From Gelidibacter sp038243395 (GTDB taxonomy: Bacteria; Bacteroidota; Bacteroidia; Flavobacteriales; Flavobacteriaceae), in the NCBI GenBank assembly GCA_038243395.1, contig JBBSRC010000101.1, positions 1-13,295 of the forward strand: DNA of 13,295 bases. Direction: 5' to 3'. Shown here piece after piece: positions 5,908 through 12,878 of the stretch. The position numbers and the translations under genes are program-made. How positions within the stretch are numbered: the first letter of the stretch is position 1; each line of letters opens with the position of its first letter. Below the pieces are notes generated by a model that saw only the letters and a list, made by a program, of their open reading frames with translations, had not been told where the DNA came from and made no database searches.

Positions 5908-6672
5908 ATGTTACGAAAGGTCCTAATTATGTTTGTGTTGCTATCTTTTTTTAATTGTAAGGAAAAGGATAGTCAAAATGCTACTCCGAAGTCTGCCGGT
6001 GATATTATTGAAAAGTCCATAGAAGTTGCGGGAGGTAAATTGTTTGATCATTCCAAAATTACTTTTGACTTTAGAGATATTCATTATACAGCCATTCGTA
6101 ACAACGGTAAATTTGAATTGGAACGTCATTTTAAAGATTCCCTTTCTGCAATTAGGGATGTTTTGAGTAATTCCGGATTTGACCGTTTTACCAATGGCGA
6201 AAAAGTTCAACTCGCAGATTCCACAGTTTCCAAATACAGTAATTCGGTTAATTCAGTACATTATTTTGCGGTTTTGCCTTATGGATTAAATGGAAAAGCT
6301 GTGCATAAAGAAGATTTGGGGTCCAAGGAAATCAAAGGAAAAAGCTATCATAAAATCAAGGTTACTTTTTCTGAAGATGGGGGAGGAGAGGATTTTGAAG
6401 ATGAATTTATCTACTGGATAGATAAAGCGTCATATACCGTAGATTATTTAGCCTATACTTATAAAGAAATGGATGGAAGTCAGGGATTTCGTTTTAGAGA
6501 TGCCTATAATACAAGAATGGTCAATGGATTGCGTTTTGCAGATTATGATAATTACAAACCGGAGAATTCAAAAATCGATTTTGAAGAAATGGATGAGTTG
6601 TTTAGCACAAACAAGTTGCAATTACTTTCTAAAATAGAACTCAAAAACATTAGGGTGGAAGTACTTAATTGA
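5908..6672 (+). CDS. DUF6503-type putative lipoprotein
   Basis: The 254-residue protein starts with a short signal peptide, MLRKVLIMFVLLSFFNC, whose Cys17 would be the lipidated residue. The lipobox is unusual, with Asn at -1 where Gly/Ala/Ser is common. The residues after Cys are K-E-K-D, resembling the Lys plus acidic export signal described for surface lipoproteins of Capnocytophaga, so surface display is possible. The body lacks catalytic motifs I can name. It has an IIEKSIEVAGG segment near residue 35, an FDFRDIHY strand, a YFAVLPYGLNGKAVHKEDLG segment near 120-140, and a run of acidic and aromatic beta strands (DEFIYWID, DYLAYTYKEM). This is the pattern I recall for DUF6503 proteins, whose role is not known to me. 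Its stop overlaps the convergent phosphatase gene by 8 bp. Confidence 0.8.
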   Translation: MLRKVLIMFVLLSFFNCKEKDSQNATPKSAGDIIEKSIEVAGGKLFDHSKITFDFRDIHYTAIRNNGKFELERHFKDSLSAIRDVLSNSGFDRFTNGEKVQLADSTVSKYSNSVNSVHYFAVLPYGLNGKAVHKEDLGSKEIKGKSYHKIKVTFSEDGGGEDFEDEFIYWIDKASYTVDYLAYTYKEMDGSQGFRFRDAYNTRMVNGLRFADYDNYKPENSKIDFEEMDELFSTNKLQLLSKIELKNIRVEVLN

Positions 6673-7174
6673 CAGTAAGCACCACGTCTGTAATGAGGTC
6701 ACCTGCTAGGGTAATAATATAAAGATTACCACTGATGGCATCATCCATTTCATCATATTTCTTATTTCCAATCACGGCATTCACAAAATCAGGAATAGTA
6801 TTACTATGGCCTATTATTAGAACGGTTTTTCCCTTGGTTGCTGTTTTAAAAGTATCTTCATACGCTGTGCTTACCATATAAGTATTTATTTCCAGCCCGT
6901 TTTCTGTGGCAATCGGTTGTCCAGTTTCTTTGGTTCTTTTATAGTCGGTGGAATATACGGCATCAAAAGGAATATGCTGTAAAATGGAACTCCAATTCTG
7001 AGCTCTTTTATGGCCTTCAGCTGTTAAATGAGGATCTTTTTCTGAAGAATTACTACGATCTTTTTCAGCATGACGAATAAAATAATAGGTCGTTATTTCA
7101 GAAGATTGTTCTTTTTGTCCAAAAGAAATATTTGAGAATAAAATAAAACAGATAATTATTAAATAGCCTCTCAT
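6665..7174 (-). CDS. Exported histidine phosphatase family protein (SixA/PGM-like)
   Basis: The 169-residue protein has an N-terminal signal peptide (MRGYLIIICFILFSNISFGQ, cleavage expected after Gly-Gln or nearby), so it acts in the periplasm or outside. The catalytic motif Y-F-I-R-H-A-E-K is at 31-38, with His35 as the phospho-accepting histidine. LTAEGHKRA follows at 50-58, VYSTDYKRTKET at 73-84 supplies a second phosphate-binding Arg (Arg80), and LIIGHSNTIPD at 119-129 supplies the second catalytic His (His123). The small size puts it with SixA-like short members rather than full phosphoglycerate mutases. The substrate is unknown. It starts 23 bp after deoD on the same strand, so it is probably co-transcribed with deoC-deoD; a role in dephosphorylating an exogenous metabolite for that pathway is inference. 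Confidence 0.88.
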   Translation of the reverse strand: MRGYLIIICFILFSNISFGQKEQSSEITTYYFIRHAEKDRSNSSEKDPHLTAEGHKRAQNWSSILQHIPFDAVYSTDYKRTKETGQPIATENGLEINTYMVSTAYEDTFKTATKGKTVLIIGHSNTIPDFVNAVIGNKKYDEMDDAISGNLYIITLAGDLITDVVLTVN

Positions 7175-7197
7175 ACCATGTATATTAATAAGTTGTA

Positions 7198-7896
7198 TTA
7201 AGCCAATTCCAATGCAATTTCAATCATCTCCTTGAAAGTTGTTTCTCGTTCATTAGTTGTAGTACGCTCTCCTGTAACCAAAGAATCAGAAATAGTTAAG
7301 ATACTTAAAGCATTTACGTCATGTTTGGCCGCAATAGTATAAAGGCCTGCGGTTTCCATTTCGACACATAGAACTCCGAATTTGGACCATTTTTTATAGG
7401 ATTCAAAATCATCGCCATAAAACTCATCACTTGTTAATACGTTTCCTGCCTTTAGGGAGATATTCTTTGCCTTCGCCGTTTCAATTGCTTTTTGAAAAAG
7501 ACCAAAATCGGCTGTCGGAGCAAAATCTGCACCCCCAAAACGAAGTATATTAATTCCAGAAGTAGACGACGCAGCCATTGCCAAAACAATATCCCGCAGC
7601 TTAATTTCTTCTTGATAAGAACCAGCGCTCCCAACCCTGATCAGGTTTTTAACATCGTATTCTGTAATTAGTTCATGTGCATATATAGAAATGCTAGGTA
7701 CTCCCATCCCGGTCCCCATAGTAGAAATGGGTTTACCTTTGTAAGTGCCGGTATAACCAAGCATTCCTCTTACGTTGTTAAAACGTTTTGGATTTTCAAA
7801 AAATGTGTTTGCTATCCATTTAGCTCTTAATGGATCTCCTGGAAGAAGAATTGTTTCGGCAATTTCTCCTTTTTTTGCTTCAATATGTAAACTCAT
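7198..7896 (-). CDS. deoD: Purine nucleoside phosphorylase DeoD-type
   Basis: The enzyme cleaves purine (deoxy)ribonucleosides with phosphate to a free base and (deoxy)ribose-1-phosphate. The 232 residues line up with the E. coli enzyme so closely that key positions keep their numbers: His4, Gly20 and Arg24 (LLPGDPLRA), Arg43, Arg87 and Ser90 (IRVGSAG), the nucleoside-binding VEME at 178-181, and the catalytic Ser203-Asp204 (TISDS) and Arg217. Asp204 marks a hexameric DeoD enzyme acting on both 6-oxo and 6-amino purines, as known for the family. It begins 29 bp after deoC and is followed 23 bp later by the phosphatase gene, which suggests one operon for deoxyribonucleoside use. Confidence 0.95.
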   Translation of the reverse strand: MSLHIEAKKGEIAETILLPGDPLRAKWIANTFFENPKRFNNVRGMLGYTGTYKGKPISTMGTGMGVPSISIYAHELITEYDVKNLIRVGSAGSYQEEIKLRDIVLAMAASSTSGINILRFGGADFAPTADFGLFQKAIETAKAKNISLKAGNVLTSDEFYGDDFESYKKWSKFGVLCVEMETAGLYTIAAKHDVNALSILTISDSLVTGERTTTNERETTFKEMIEIALELA

Positions 7897-7925
7897 AGGG
7901 TAGGGATAAACCCTAAAGATAAAAA

Positions 7926-8588
7926 TTAATACTTAGCAGTGGTGGTTTTGTTGGTCATCATTGCGACGCCAGATGAAGTTCCAATCCGGTCCGCGCCTGC
8001 ATCAATGTACTTTTGGGCAGTCTCTAAATCTCGGATACCTCCAGAAGCTTTAATTTTCGCCTGGTCTTTGATCGTTTTTTTAATGATCTTCACGGCCGTT
8101 AAAGTTGCGCCGCTTTTTGAGAACCCAGTTGAGGTTTTAATAAAATCCGCGTTACCATCTACGCAAATTTCGCAGGCTTTAACGATTTCGTTTTTGGAAA
8201 GTTCACTAATTTCAAGAATTACTTTAAGCGGAATTTTACCAATTGCTTCTTTGACATCGGATATATCCTTAAATACTGCGAGAAAATTTTTACTTCTAAG
8301 AAATCCCATGTTAATGACCATGTCTATTTCATCGGCACCATCATTTACGGCGTTCTTAGCCTCAAAAACCTTAGCTTCAGTGGCAGTTGCTCCCAAAGGA
8401 AAACCAATGACCGATACTATTTTAACAGTTGTTTTTGAAAGCAGTTGTTTGGCTAAAGGAACATAACAACTATTTACACAAACTGAAAAGAATTCATATT
8501 TCTTGGCTTCATTGCATAGATCAATTATCTGTCTTTCGGTAGCGGTTGATGTTAAAAGCGTATGGTCAATATAAGTGTTAATATTCAT
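7926..8588 (-). CDS. deoC: Deoxyribose-phosphate aldolase
   Basis: The enzyme splits 2-deoxyribose-5-phosphate into glyceraldehyde-3-phosphate and acetaldehyde, feeding deoxyribose from nucleosides into glycolysis. The 220-residue TIM barrel shows the family motifs in order: YIDHTLL at 6-12, VIGFPLGA at 60-67, DEIDMVINMG at 86-95 with the proton-relay Asp89, the Schiff-base lysine in DFIKTSTGF (Lys151), the second active-site lysine in KASGGIRD (Lys180), and the phosphate-binding RIGTSSG at 201-207. The chain ends in Tyr220, as some DeoC enzymes use a C-terminal Tyr in catalysis. First gene of the apparent deoC-deoD-phosphatase unit, with 343 bp free upstream. Confidence 0.95.
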   Translation of the reverse strand: MNINTYIDHTLLTSTATERQIIDLCNEAKKYEFFSVCVNSCYVPLAKQLLSKTTVKIVSVIGFPLGATATEAKVFEAKNAVNDGADEIDMVINMGFLRSKNFLAVFKDISDVKEAIGKIPLKVILEISELSKNEIVKACEICVDGNADFIKTSTGFSKSGATLTAVKIIKKTIKDQAKIKASGGIRDLETAQKYIDAGADRIGTSSGVAMMTNKTTTAKY

Positions 8589-8931
8589 AAGTAGACTATA
8601 AGTTAAGTGCGTAATAATACGTTAAACGGTTAATTTAGTTAAGCTTTTTAGTGCCGGTTAGATAAAAAGTTAGGAGAGAAAAGACTGGAAAACATTAACA
8701 ATCGTTATATCAGGCTCTTCTATTTTTCATTATCATCAAATGCAGTTGCTATATAGATAATCTACGTTTCCACGGCGTAAATAGATTGATTTTAATGAGG
8801 AGTTTCTCATCATTTATGTAATGTTTAACATTCTCTTTCCTTGAAATGATTTCGTTCGAAATCATGCCATTCTTGATAAACGTTATTATGGTATTTATAA
8901 AACGATTAATCGTCATTTTAATTTTTTTTAA
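8589..8931. other. Gene-free, dyad-rich region upstream of deoC
   Basis: No supported gene is seen in these 343 bp. Next to deoC, GTTAA occurs four times (8602, 8621, 8629 and 8638). At the other end lie several dyads within about 100 bp: AATGTTTAACATT (8820-8832), a 20-nt palindrome (8846-8865) and ACGATTAATCGT (8902-8913). No TAnnTTTG box for deoC was found. A 59-codon plus-strand ORF starting inside the 8846 palindrome runs antisense into the next gene and is not called. Confidence 0.5.
8846..8865. repeat. 20-nt near-perfect palindrome
   Basis: ATGATTTCGTTCGAAATCAT has two perfect 9-nt arms and a TT centre. It has the same architecture and TCG-NN-CGA core as the palindrome at 341-360, but different outer arm bases. 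It lies 66 bp past the stop of the STAS-like gene. Confidence 0.55.
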
Positions 8932-9336
8932 TTATGAAGATTTCGACTTAACAGGATCTTTTAATTCGTGTAAAAGTTTATGTGCCCATTCAAGGGCACT
9001 GCTTAAATTTTCAAATATCTCGTAAGGCTTATCGAAGAACTCCTTTTCATACTCTGCATTTCTTCTCATTAATTTTGTTTTCGGAATAAGAGCAATCCCA
9101 ACTAAATTTGGAATTTTTTCAGCTTCAGGATAAATTAAGGGGTTAACTGAATATGATTTAACCCTATTTGAAATGTAAATCATGCTCTTTCCACTAAAAT
9201 GTCGTTGCACGACCTCATTTAAAATATCATTATGTTCCGGCTGAATTACAACGCCTTCCTTAATTTGATTTATAATAAATTCGTCGAAAACGAAAAATTC
9301 CCCATCTTCAAAATTATAATATTTTATGATCCCCAT
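8932..9336 (-). CDS. Hypothetical protein with STAS/SpoIIAA-like fold pattern
   Basis: The 134-residue soluble protein has no signal peptide, no membrane segment and no catalytic motif I recognise. Predicted elements alternate strand and helix: strands in GEFFVFDEFIINQI and GVVIQ, helix HNDILNEVVQRHF, strand KSMIYISN, then a conserved-looking segment NRVKSYSVNPLIYPEAEKI (57-75), strand VGIALIP, helix MRRNAEYEKEFF, strand YEIFEN and C-terminal helix SSALEWAHKLL. The order, and especially the final F-E-N-L-x-x-A-x-x-W-A pattern, is typical of SpoIIAA/STAS-like proteins in Bacteroidota; this is recognition from memory. No STAS phosphorylatable Ser is obvious, so anti-sigma antagonist function is not supported. 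It lies 172 bp beyond clpB, past the clpB terminator, so it is probably its own unit. GGAGC sits just before its ATG. Confidence 0.75.
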   Translation of the reverse strand: MGIIKYYNFEDGEFFVFDEFIINQIKEGVVIQPEHNDILNEVVQRHFSGKSMIYISNRVKSYSVNPLIYPEAEKIPNLVGIALIPKTKLMRRNAEYEKEFFDKPYEIFENLSSALEWAHKLLHELKDPVKSKSS

Positions 9337-9399
9337 AGCTCCGTCTTTTTGATCTTAATATGAATTTACAACACGGACGGCCAGTTTATTAACTCAATC

Positions 9400-9439
9400 A
9401 AAAAAAAACAGCACTCACCCTTTTGAGATTCATGCTGTT
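9400..9439 (-). terminator. Intrinsic terminator of clpB
   Basis: On the minus strand, 7-bp arms AACAGCA (9433-9439) and TGCTGTT (9407-9413) enclose a further CTCA/TGAG pairing (9424-9427 with 9414-9417). A 6-nt loop closes the stem and a 5-nt bulge lies on one side. A run of nine Ts follows on the transcribed strand (9400-9408). It sits about 70 bp past the clpB stop and separates clpB from the STAS-like gene. Confidence 0.8.
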
Positions 9440-9508
9440 CCTAACCAACCAATTATGAAAAAATCCTCTCGGACTTTTAAACGCCGACATTGTTCACGTC
9501 AACGTTTG

Positions 9509-12121
9509 CTATTCCTGGGCTTCTTTTACCAATTCTCCTTGGTTTCTAAAGACCAGTTTATCATTGAATGAATCCAACAGAATGATGCTATCTGTAGTGA
9601 TCGTTCCAGAAAGTAATTCCTTGCTTAACTCATTCAACACTTCTTTCTGTATCACACGTTTTACTGGTCGTGCACCATATTCAGGGTTATAACCTTTTTC
9701 AGCTAAATAAGTTGTAGCTTCATCGGTAGCATCAAAGGTAATCCCTTGATTTCCCAGCATTTTTGTTAAGCCTTTTAATTGCAAGCCAACTATTTCGAAA
9801 ATATTTTCTTTGGATAAAAGCGTAAACATGATGATGTCATCAATCCTGTTTAAGAATTCAGGACGTACACTTTGCTTCAGCAAACCCAAAACCTCTACTT
9901 TTGCTGATTCTATTGCAGTATCGACATCCTTAATGGTTTCAAAACGTTGCTGGATAATATCACTTCCCAAATTGGAAGTCATAATTATAATGGTGTTTTT
10001 AAAATCGGCAACGCGGCCCTTATTGTCTGTCAACCTGCCTTCGTCTAATACTTGCAATAAAATATTGAAGGTATCAGGATGTGCTTTCTCTATTTCATCT
10101 AATAATACTACTGAATAGGGTTTTCTTCTAACCGCTTCAGTTAACTGACCCCCTTCATCATATCCAACATATCCTGGAGGTGCACCAATCAATCGACTCA
10201 CACTGTGGCGTTCTTGGTATTCGCTCATATCAATACGGGTCATGGCATTTTCATCATCAAAAAGATATTCGGCCAAAGCTTTTGCTAATTCGGTCTTTCC
10301 TACACCTGTAGTTCCTAAAAACAAAAACGTACCGATAGGTTTTTGGGCATTTTGCAATCCCGCCCGACTTCTCCTTACGGCATCACTCACCGCAGTAATA
10401 GCTTCATACTGTCCAACCACACGTTTGTGCAATTGATCTTCTAGTTTTAAAAGTTTTTCTTTATCGGTTTGCAGCATTTTGGTTACAGGAATTCCTGTCC
10501 ATTTAGCTACAACTTCTGCAATGTCCTCATAGGTTACTTCTTCTTTAATTAAGGAGTTGCCAGATTGATTCTCCTGTAATTCTTTTTGAAGTTTTTCAAG
10601 TTCTGCTTGGGCTTCCTTGATTTTTCCGTAGCGAATTTCGGCTACCTTACCATAGTCTCCGTCGCGTTCAGCCCGTTCAGCTTCCAATTTGAAATCTTCA
10701 ATGTTGGATTTAGCGGTCTGAATATTGTCTACAACTTCTTTTTCGCTCATCCATTTGGCATTCATTTCATTGCGTTCTTCTTTAAGATTCGCAAGATCAG
10801 AACGTAGTGTTTTTAATTTACCCTCATCTTTTTCACGCTTGATCGCCTCGATTTCGATTTCCAATTGCATGACTTTTCTATCCAATACATCCAGCTCTTC
10901 TGGTTTGGAATTAATTTCCATGCGCAGTTTGGCCGCCGCTTCATCCATTAAGTCAATTGCTTTGTCTGGAAGAAATCTGTTGGTAATGTAACGCTGTGAT
11001 AATTCTACGGCACCAATAATCGCTTCGTCTTTAATACGAACTTTATGATGCGTCTCATATTTCTCTTTAATTCCACGAAGGATAGAAATCGCACTTTCTG
11101 TATCAGGCTCGTTAACCATCACTTTTTGAAAACGACGCTCTAAAGCTTTATCTTTTTCAAAATACTTTTGATATTCGTCAAGTGTGGTGGCTCCAATAGC
11201 GCGCAATTCGCCTCTCGCTAAAGCTGGTTTTAAAATATTGGCTGCATCCATGGCACCTTGACCGCCGCCGGCACCTACAAGTGTATGTATTTCATCAATA
11301 AATAAAACGATATCACCTTCACTTGAGGTCACTTCCTTGATGACAGCTTTTAAACGTTCTTCAAATTCTCCTTTATATTTGGCACCGGCAATAAGAGCGC
11401 CCATATCCAAAGCAAAAACTTGTTTATTTTGTAAATTTTCAGGAACGTCGCCGTCTATAATGCGATGTGCTAGGCCTTCTGCAATTGCTGTTTTACCGGT
11501 ACCTGGTTCTCCAACTAAAATTGGGTTGTTTTTAGTACGTCTTGAAAGGATTTGGAGTATTCTCCTTATTTCTTCATCACGGCCAATAACAGGATCTAAC
11601 TTACCGTCTTTGGCCATTTGGTTAAGATTTTTTGCGTATTTGTTTAAGGAATTGTAAGTATCCTCCTGACTTTGTGAGGTCACACTATCGCCTTGTCGAA
11701 GTTCTTCAATGCCCGCCGTCAAAGCTTTCTCAGTCACGCCTTGATCTTTTAACATTTGTGCGATCTTACTGTTCGATTTAAAAACCGCCAAGATCAAGTT
11801 TTCGATGGAAACGAAATCGTCTTTTATTTTTTTGGCGATGATGGCTGCTTCATTAAGCGTTTTATTCGCTTCCCGTGAAAGCATTATTTCGCCACCGGTA
11901 ACTTTTGGAAAGCTTTCCAATTGTCTTTCCAATGTTTGTTGTAATAAATTTATGTTGACATTGAGTTTTTTAAGCAGGAATGGCAAAACGTTTTCATCGA
12001 TTTCAAAAATAGCTTTGAAAATATGTTCGTTTTCAATTTGCTGATGACCATAACTCTGGGCAAGCTGTTGCGCAAGCTGTATAGCTTCTTGTGATTTTAT
12101 AGTGTAATTGTTGAAATTCAT
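9509..12121 (-). CDS. clpB: ATP-dependent chaperone ClpB (Hsp100 disaggregase)
   Basis: ClpB works with DnaK to pull apart protein aggregates after heat or oxidative stress. The 870 residues match the full-length family. The N-terminal Clp repeat domain covers about 1-145 (MNFNNYTIKSQEAI start). AAA domain 1 has Walker A GEPGTGKT at 204-211, pore loop KYKG at 248-251, Walker B VLFIDE at 272-277 and arginine finger ERR at 328-330. A charged coiled-coil middle domain covers roughly 405-525 and distinguishes ClpB from ClpA and ClpC. AAA domain 2 has Walker A GTTGVGKT at 603-610, pore loop GYVGY at 650-654, Walker B VVLLDE at 671-676 and sensor 2 GARPVKR at 816-822. All catalytic residues are present. 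It is followed by a strong terminator, and its upstream region carries a paired inverted element (12271-12314), so stress regulation is plausible. Confidence 0.98.
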   Translation of the reverse strand: MNFNNYTIKSQEAIQLAQQLAQSYGHQQIENEHIFKAIFEIDENVLPFLLKKLNVNINLLQQTLERQLESFPKVTGGEIMLSREANKTLNEAAIIAKKIKDDFVSIENLILAVFKSNSKIAQMLKDQGVTEKALTAGIEELRQGDSVTSQSQEDTYNSLNKYAKNLNQMAKDGKLDPVIGRDEEIRRILQILSRRTKNNPILVGEPGTGKTAIAEGLAHRIIDGDVPENLQNKQVFALDMGALIAGAKYKGEFEERLKAVIKEVTSSEGDIVLFIDEIHTLVGAGGGQGAMDAANILKPALARGELRAIGATTLDEYQKYFEKDKALERRFQKVMVNEPDTESAISILRGIKEKYETHHKVRIKDEAIIGAVELSQRYITNRFLPDKAIDLMDEAAAKLRMEINSKPEELDVLDRKVMQLEIEIEAIKREKDEGKLKTLRSDLANLKEERNEMNAKWMSEKEVVDNIQTAKSNIEDFKLEAERAERDGDYGKVAEIRYGKIKEAQAELEKLQKELQENQSGNSLIKEEVTYEDIAEVVAKWTGIPVTKMLQTDKEKLLKLEDQLHKRVVGQYEAITAVSDAVRRSRAGLQNAQKPIGTFLFLGTTGVGKTELAKALAEYLFDDENAMTRIDMSEYQERHSVSRLIGAPPGYVGYDEGGQLTEAVRRKPYSVVLLDEIEKAHPDTFNILLQVLDEGRLTDNKGRVADFKNTIIIMTSNLGSDIIQQRFETIKDVDTAIESAKVEVLGLLKQSVRPEFLNRIDDIIMFTLLSKENIFEIVGLQLKGLTKMLGNQGITFDATDEATTYLAEKGYNPEYGARPVKRVIQKEVLNELSKELLSGTITTDSIILLDSFNDKLVFRNQGELVKEAQE

Positions 12122-12270
12122 AATAGTTCTATTTTTGTTGCGAAGACGGTAAGAATTTTTCTTAGGTCAGTATGACGTCTCTATCTATTAACTTAATTGC
12201 GAAAAAATTTGATTAAATTTGTTATTATTTAGAATCAATATTTCAATTACCTTACCATCTTAAAGAGTAA

Positions 12271-12314
12271 GACAAAAAGTCACAAAAACACAAATAACAC
12301 CGTGACGTTTTGTC
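12271..12314. promoter_or_regulatory. Paired TGAC-N5-GTCA-like inverted element upstream of clpB
   Basis: GACAAAAAGTCAC (12271-12283) and GTGACGTTTTGTC (12302-12314) are inverted copies agreeing at 12 of 13 positions, with an 18-nt spacer. Each half is itself a small dyad (TGAC-N5-GTCA in the second, AGAC-N5-GTCA in the first). The two centres are 31 bp apart, close to three helical turns. It lies about 150-190 bp upstream of the clpB ATG and 154 bp upstream of ytxJ. It is not a CIRCE/HrcA site. The regulator is unknown. Confidence 0.55.
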
Positions 12315-12416
12315 AGCCTGTAAGATATAATGCGGTTTACGACTTATATTCTAAAGATAATTAAAAACGCAAGGCTAGTCCGTTAACGGAATGGTAAAAA
12401 TTAATTTATAATAAAT

Positions 12417-12451
12417 ATTTCCGTTTCTACATAAAGTGAAATCGCGGAAAT
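12417..12451 (+). promoter_or_regulatory. Imperfect hairpin immediately upstream of ytxJ
   Basis: ATTTCCG (12417-12423) pairs with CGGAAAT (12445-12451). Inside it TTTC (12424-12427) can pair with GAAA (12438-12441), leaving a 3-nt bulge and a 10-nt loop. It ends 16 bp before the ytxJ ATG and so would lie in its leader or overlap its promoter. Possible operator or leader structure; no known riboswitch class fits. Confidence 0.4.
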
Positions 12452-12467
12452 TAAAAAACAAATCATA

Positions 12468-12878
12468 ATGGGAATAATAAATAAATTATTTGGGACTTCG
12501 GGAGATTCCGGGAAGGATTCAGTCGAATCTAAAAAAGAAGATACAACACCGTGGATTAATTTGACTTCAATTGAACAGTTGGATGATATTAAGGAGCGTT
12601 CGAAAACCAAGCCACAGTTCATTTTTAAGCATTCTACACGTTGTGGGGTTAGCAGAATGGTTATAAGTCAATTTAAGAAAGACTATAAGGTTGCCGAAAG
12701 TCAAGCCGATCTTTACTATTTAGATTTATTAAATTATAGAACCATTTCAGCTACAATTGCCGAGAAATTTAAAGTTACCCACGAATCGCCACAATTATTA
12801 GTCATCAAAAACGGGGCAGTGGTGGCTCACGATAGTCATAGTGCTATCAATAGTTTGGAGTTAGAAAAATTTATTTAA
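12468..12878 (+). CDS. ytxJ: Bacillithiol-system redox protein YtxJ-type (monothiol thioredoxin fold)
   Basis: The 136-residue cytosolic protein starts MGIINKLFG, followed by a low-complexity Ser/Lys/Asp/Glu linker (11-26). A thioredoxin-like fold then begins at TPWINLTSIEQLDDI. The active-site segment FKHSTRCGVSRM is at 53-64 with a single catalytic Cys59 in a C-G-V-S motif, i.e. monothiol. The cis-Pro lies in ESPQLLVI (Pro108), and the last strand and helix end at LEKFI. This matches the DUF2847/YtxJ family, proposed as bacilliredoxin-type proteins that remove bacillithiol from mixed disulfides; the exact reaction is known only by family inference. Its presence suggests the organism makes bacillithiol. 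It is divergent from clpB, sharing a 346-bp regulatory region. Confidence 0.9.
   Translation: MGIINKLFGTSGDSGKDSVESKKEDTTPWINLTSIEQLDDIKERSKTKPQFIFKHSTRCGVSRMVISQFKKDYKVAESQADLYYLDLLNYRTISATIAEKFKVTHESPQLLVIKNGAVVAHDSHSAINSLELEKFI

Larger units (their letters stand above)
12122..12467. other. Divergent regulatory region between clpB and ytxJ
   Basis: These 346 bp separate two stress genes. They contain GTCAGTATGAC (12166-12176), a paired inverted element (12271-12283 and 12302-12314), a perfect 12-nt palindrome TCCGTTAACGGA (12379-12390) and an imperfect hairpin at 12417-12451 in front of ytxJ. No TAnnTTTG -7 box was found in either direction, which is notable because such boxes are readable at other genes here. 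No ORF is supported. Confidence 0.55.

Noticed and set aside
8846..9025. A 59-codon plus-strand ORF with a hydrophobic N-terminal half
   Set aside because: It starts inside a palindrome and its second half is antisense to the well-formed STAS-like gene. The hydrophobic stretch comes from AT-rich DNA, and no homology is recognised.
10586..10807. Plus-strand hydrophobic ORFs antisense to the clpB middle domain
   Set aside because: They mirror the charged coiled-coil of ClpB on the opposite strand. Lys/Glu codons read as Phe/Leu/Ser in reverse, a common artefact.
12371..12385. A 15-nt stretch AAGGCTAGTCCGTTA, identical to the nexus part of the Streptococcus pyogenes tracrRNA
   Set aside because: No anti-repeat precedes it, the 3' stem-loops are absent, and the window has no CRISPR array or cas gene. 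The following bases instead form a plain palindrome TCCGTTAACGGA. Most likely coincidence; a covariance search for tracrRNA would settle it.
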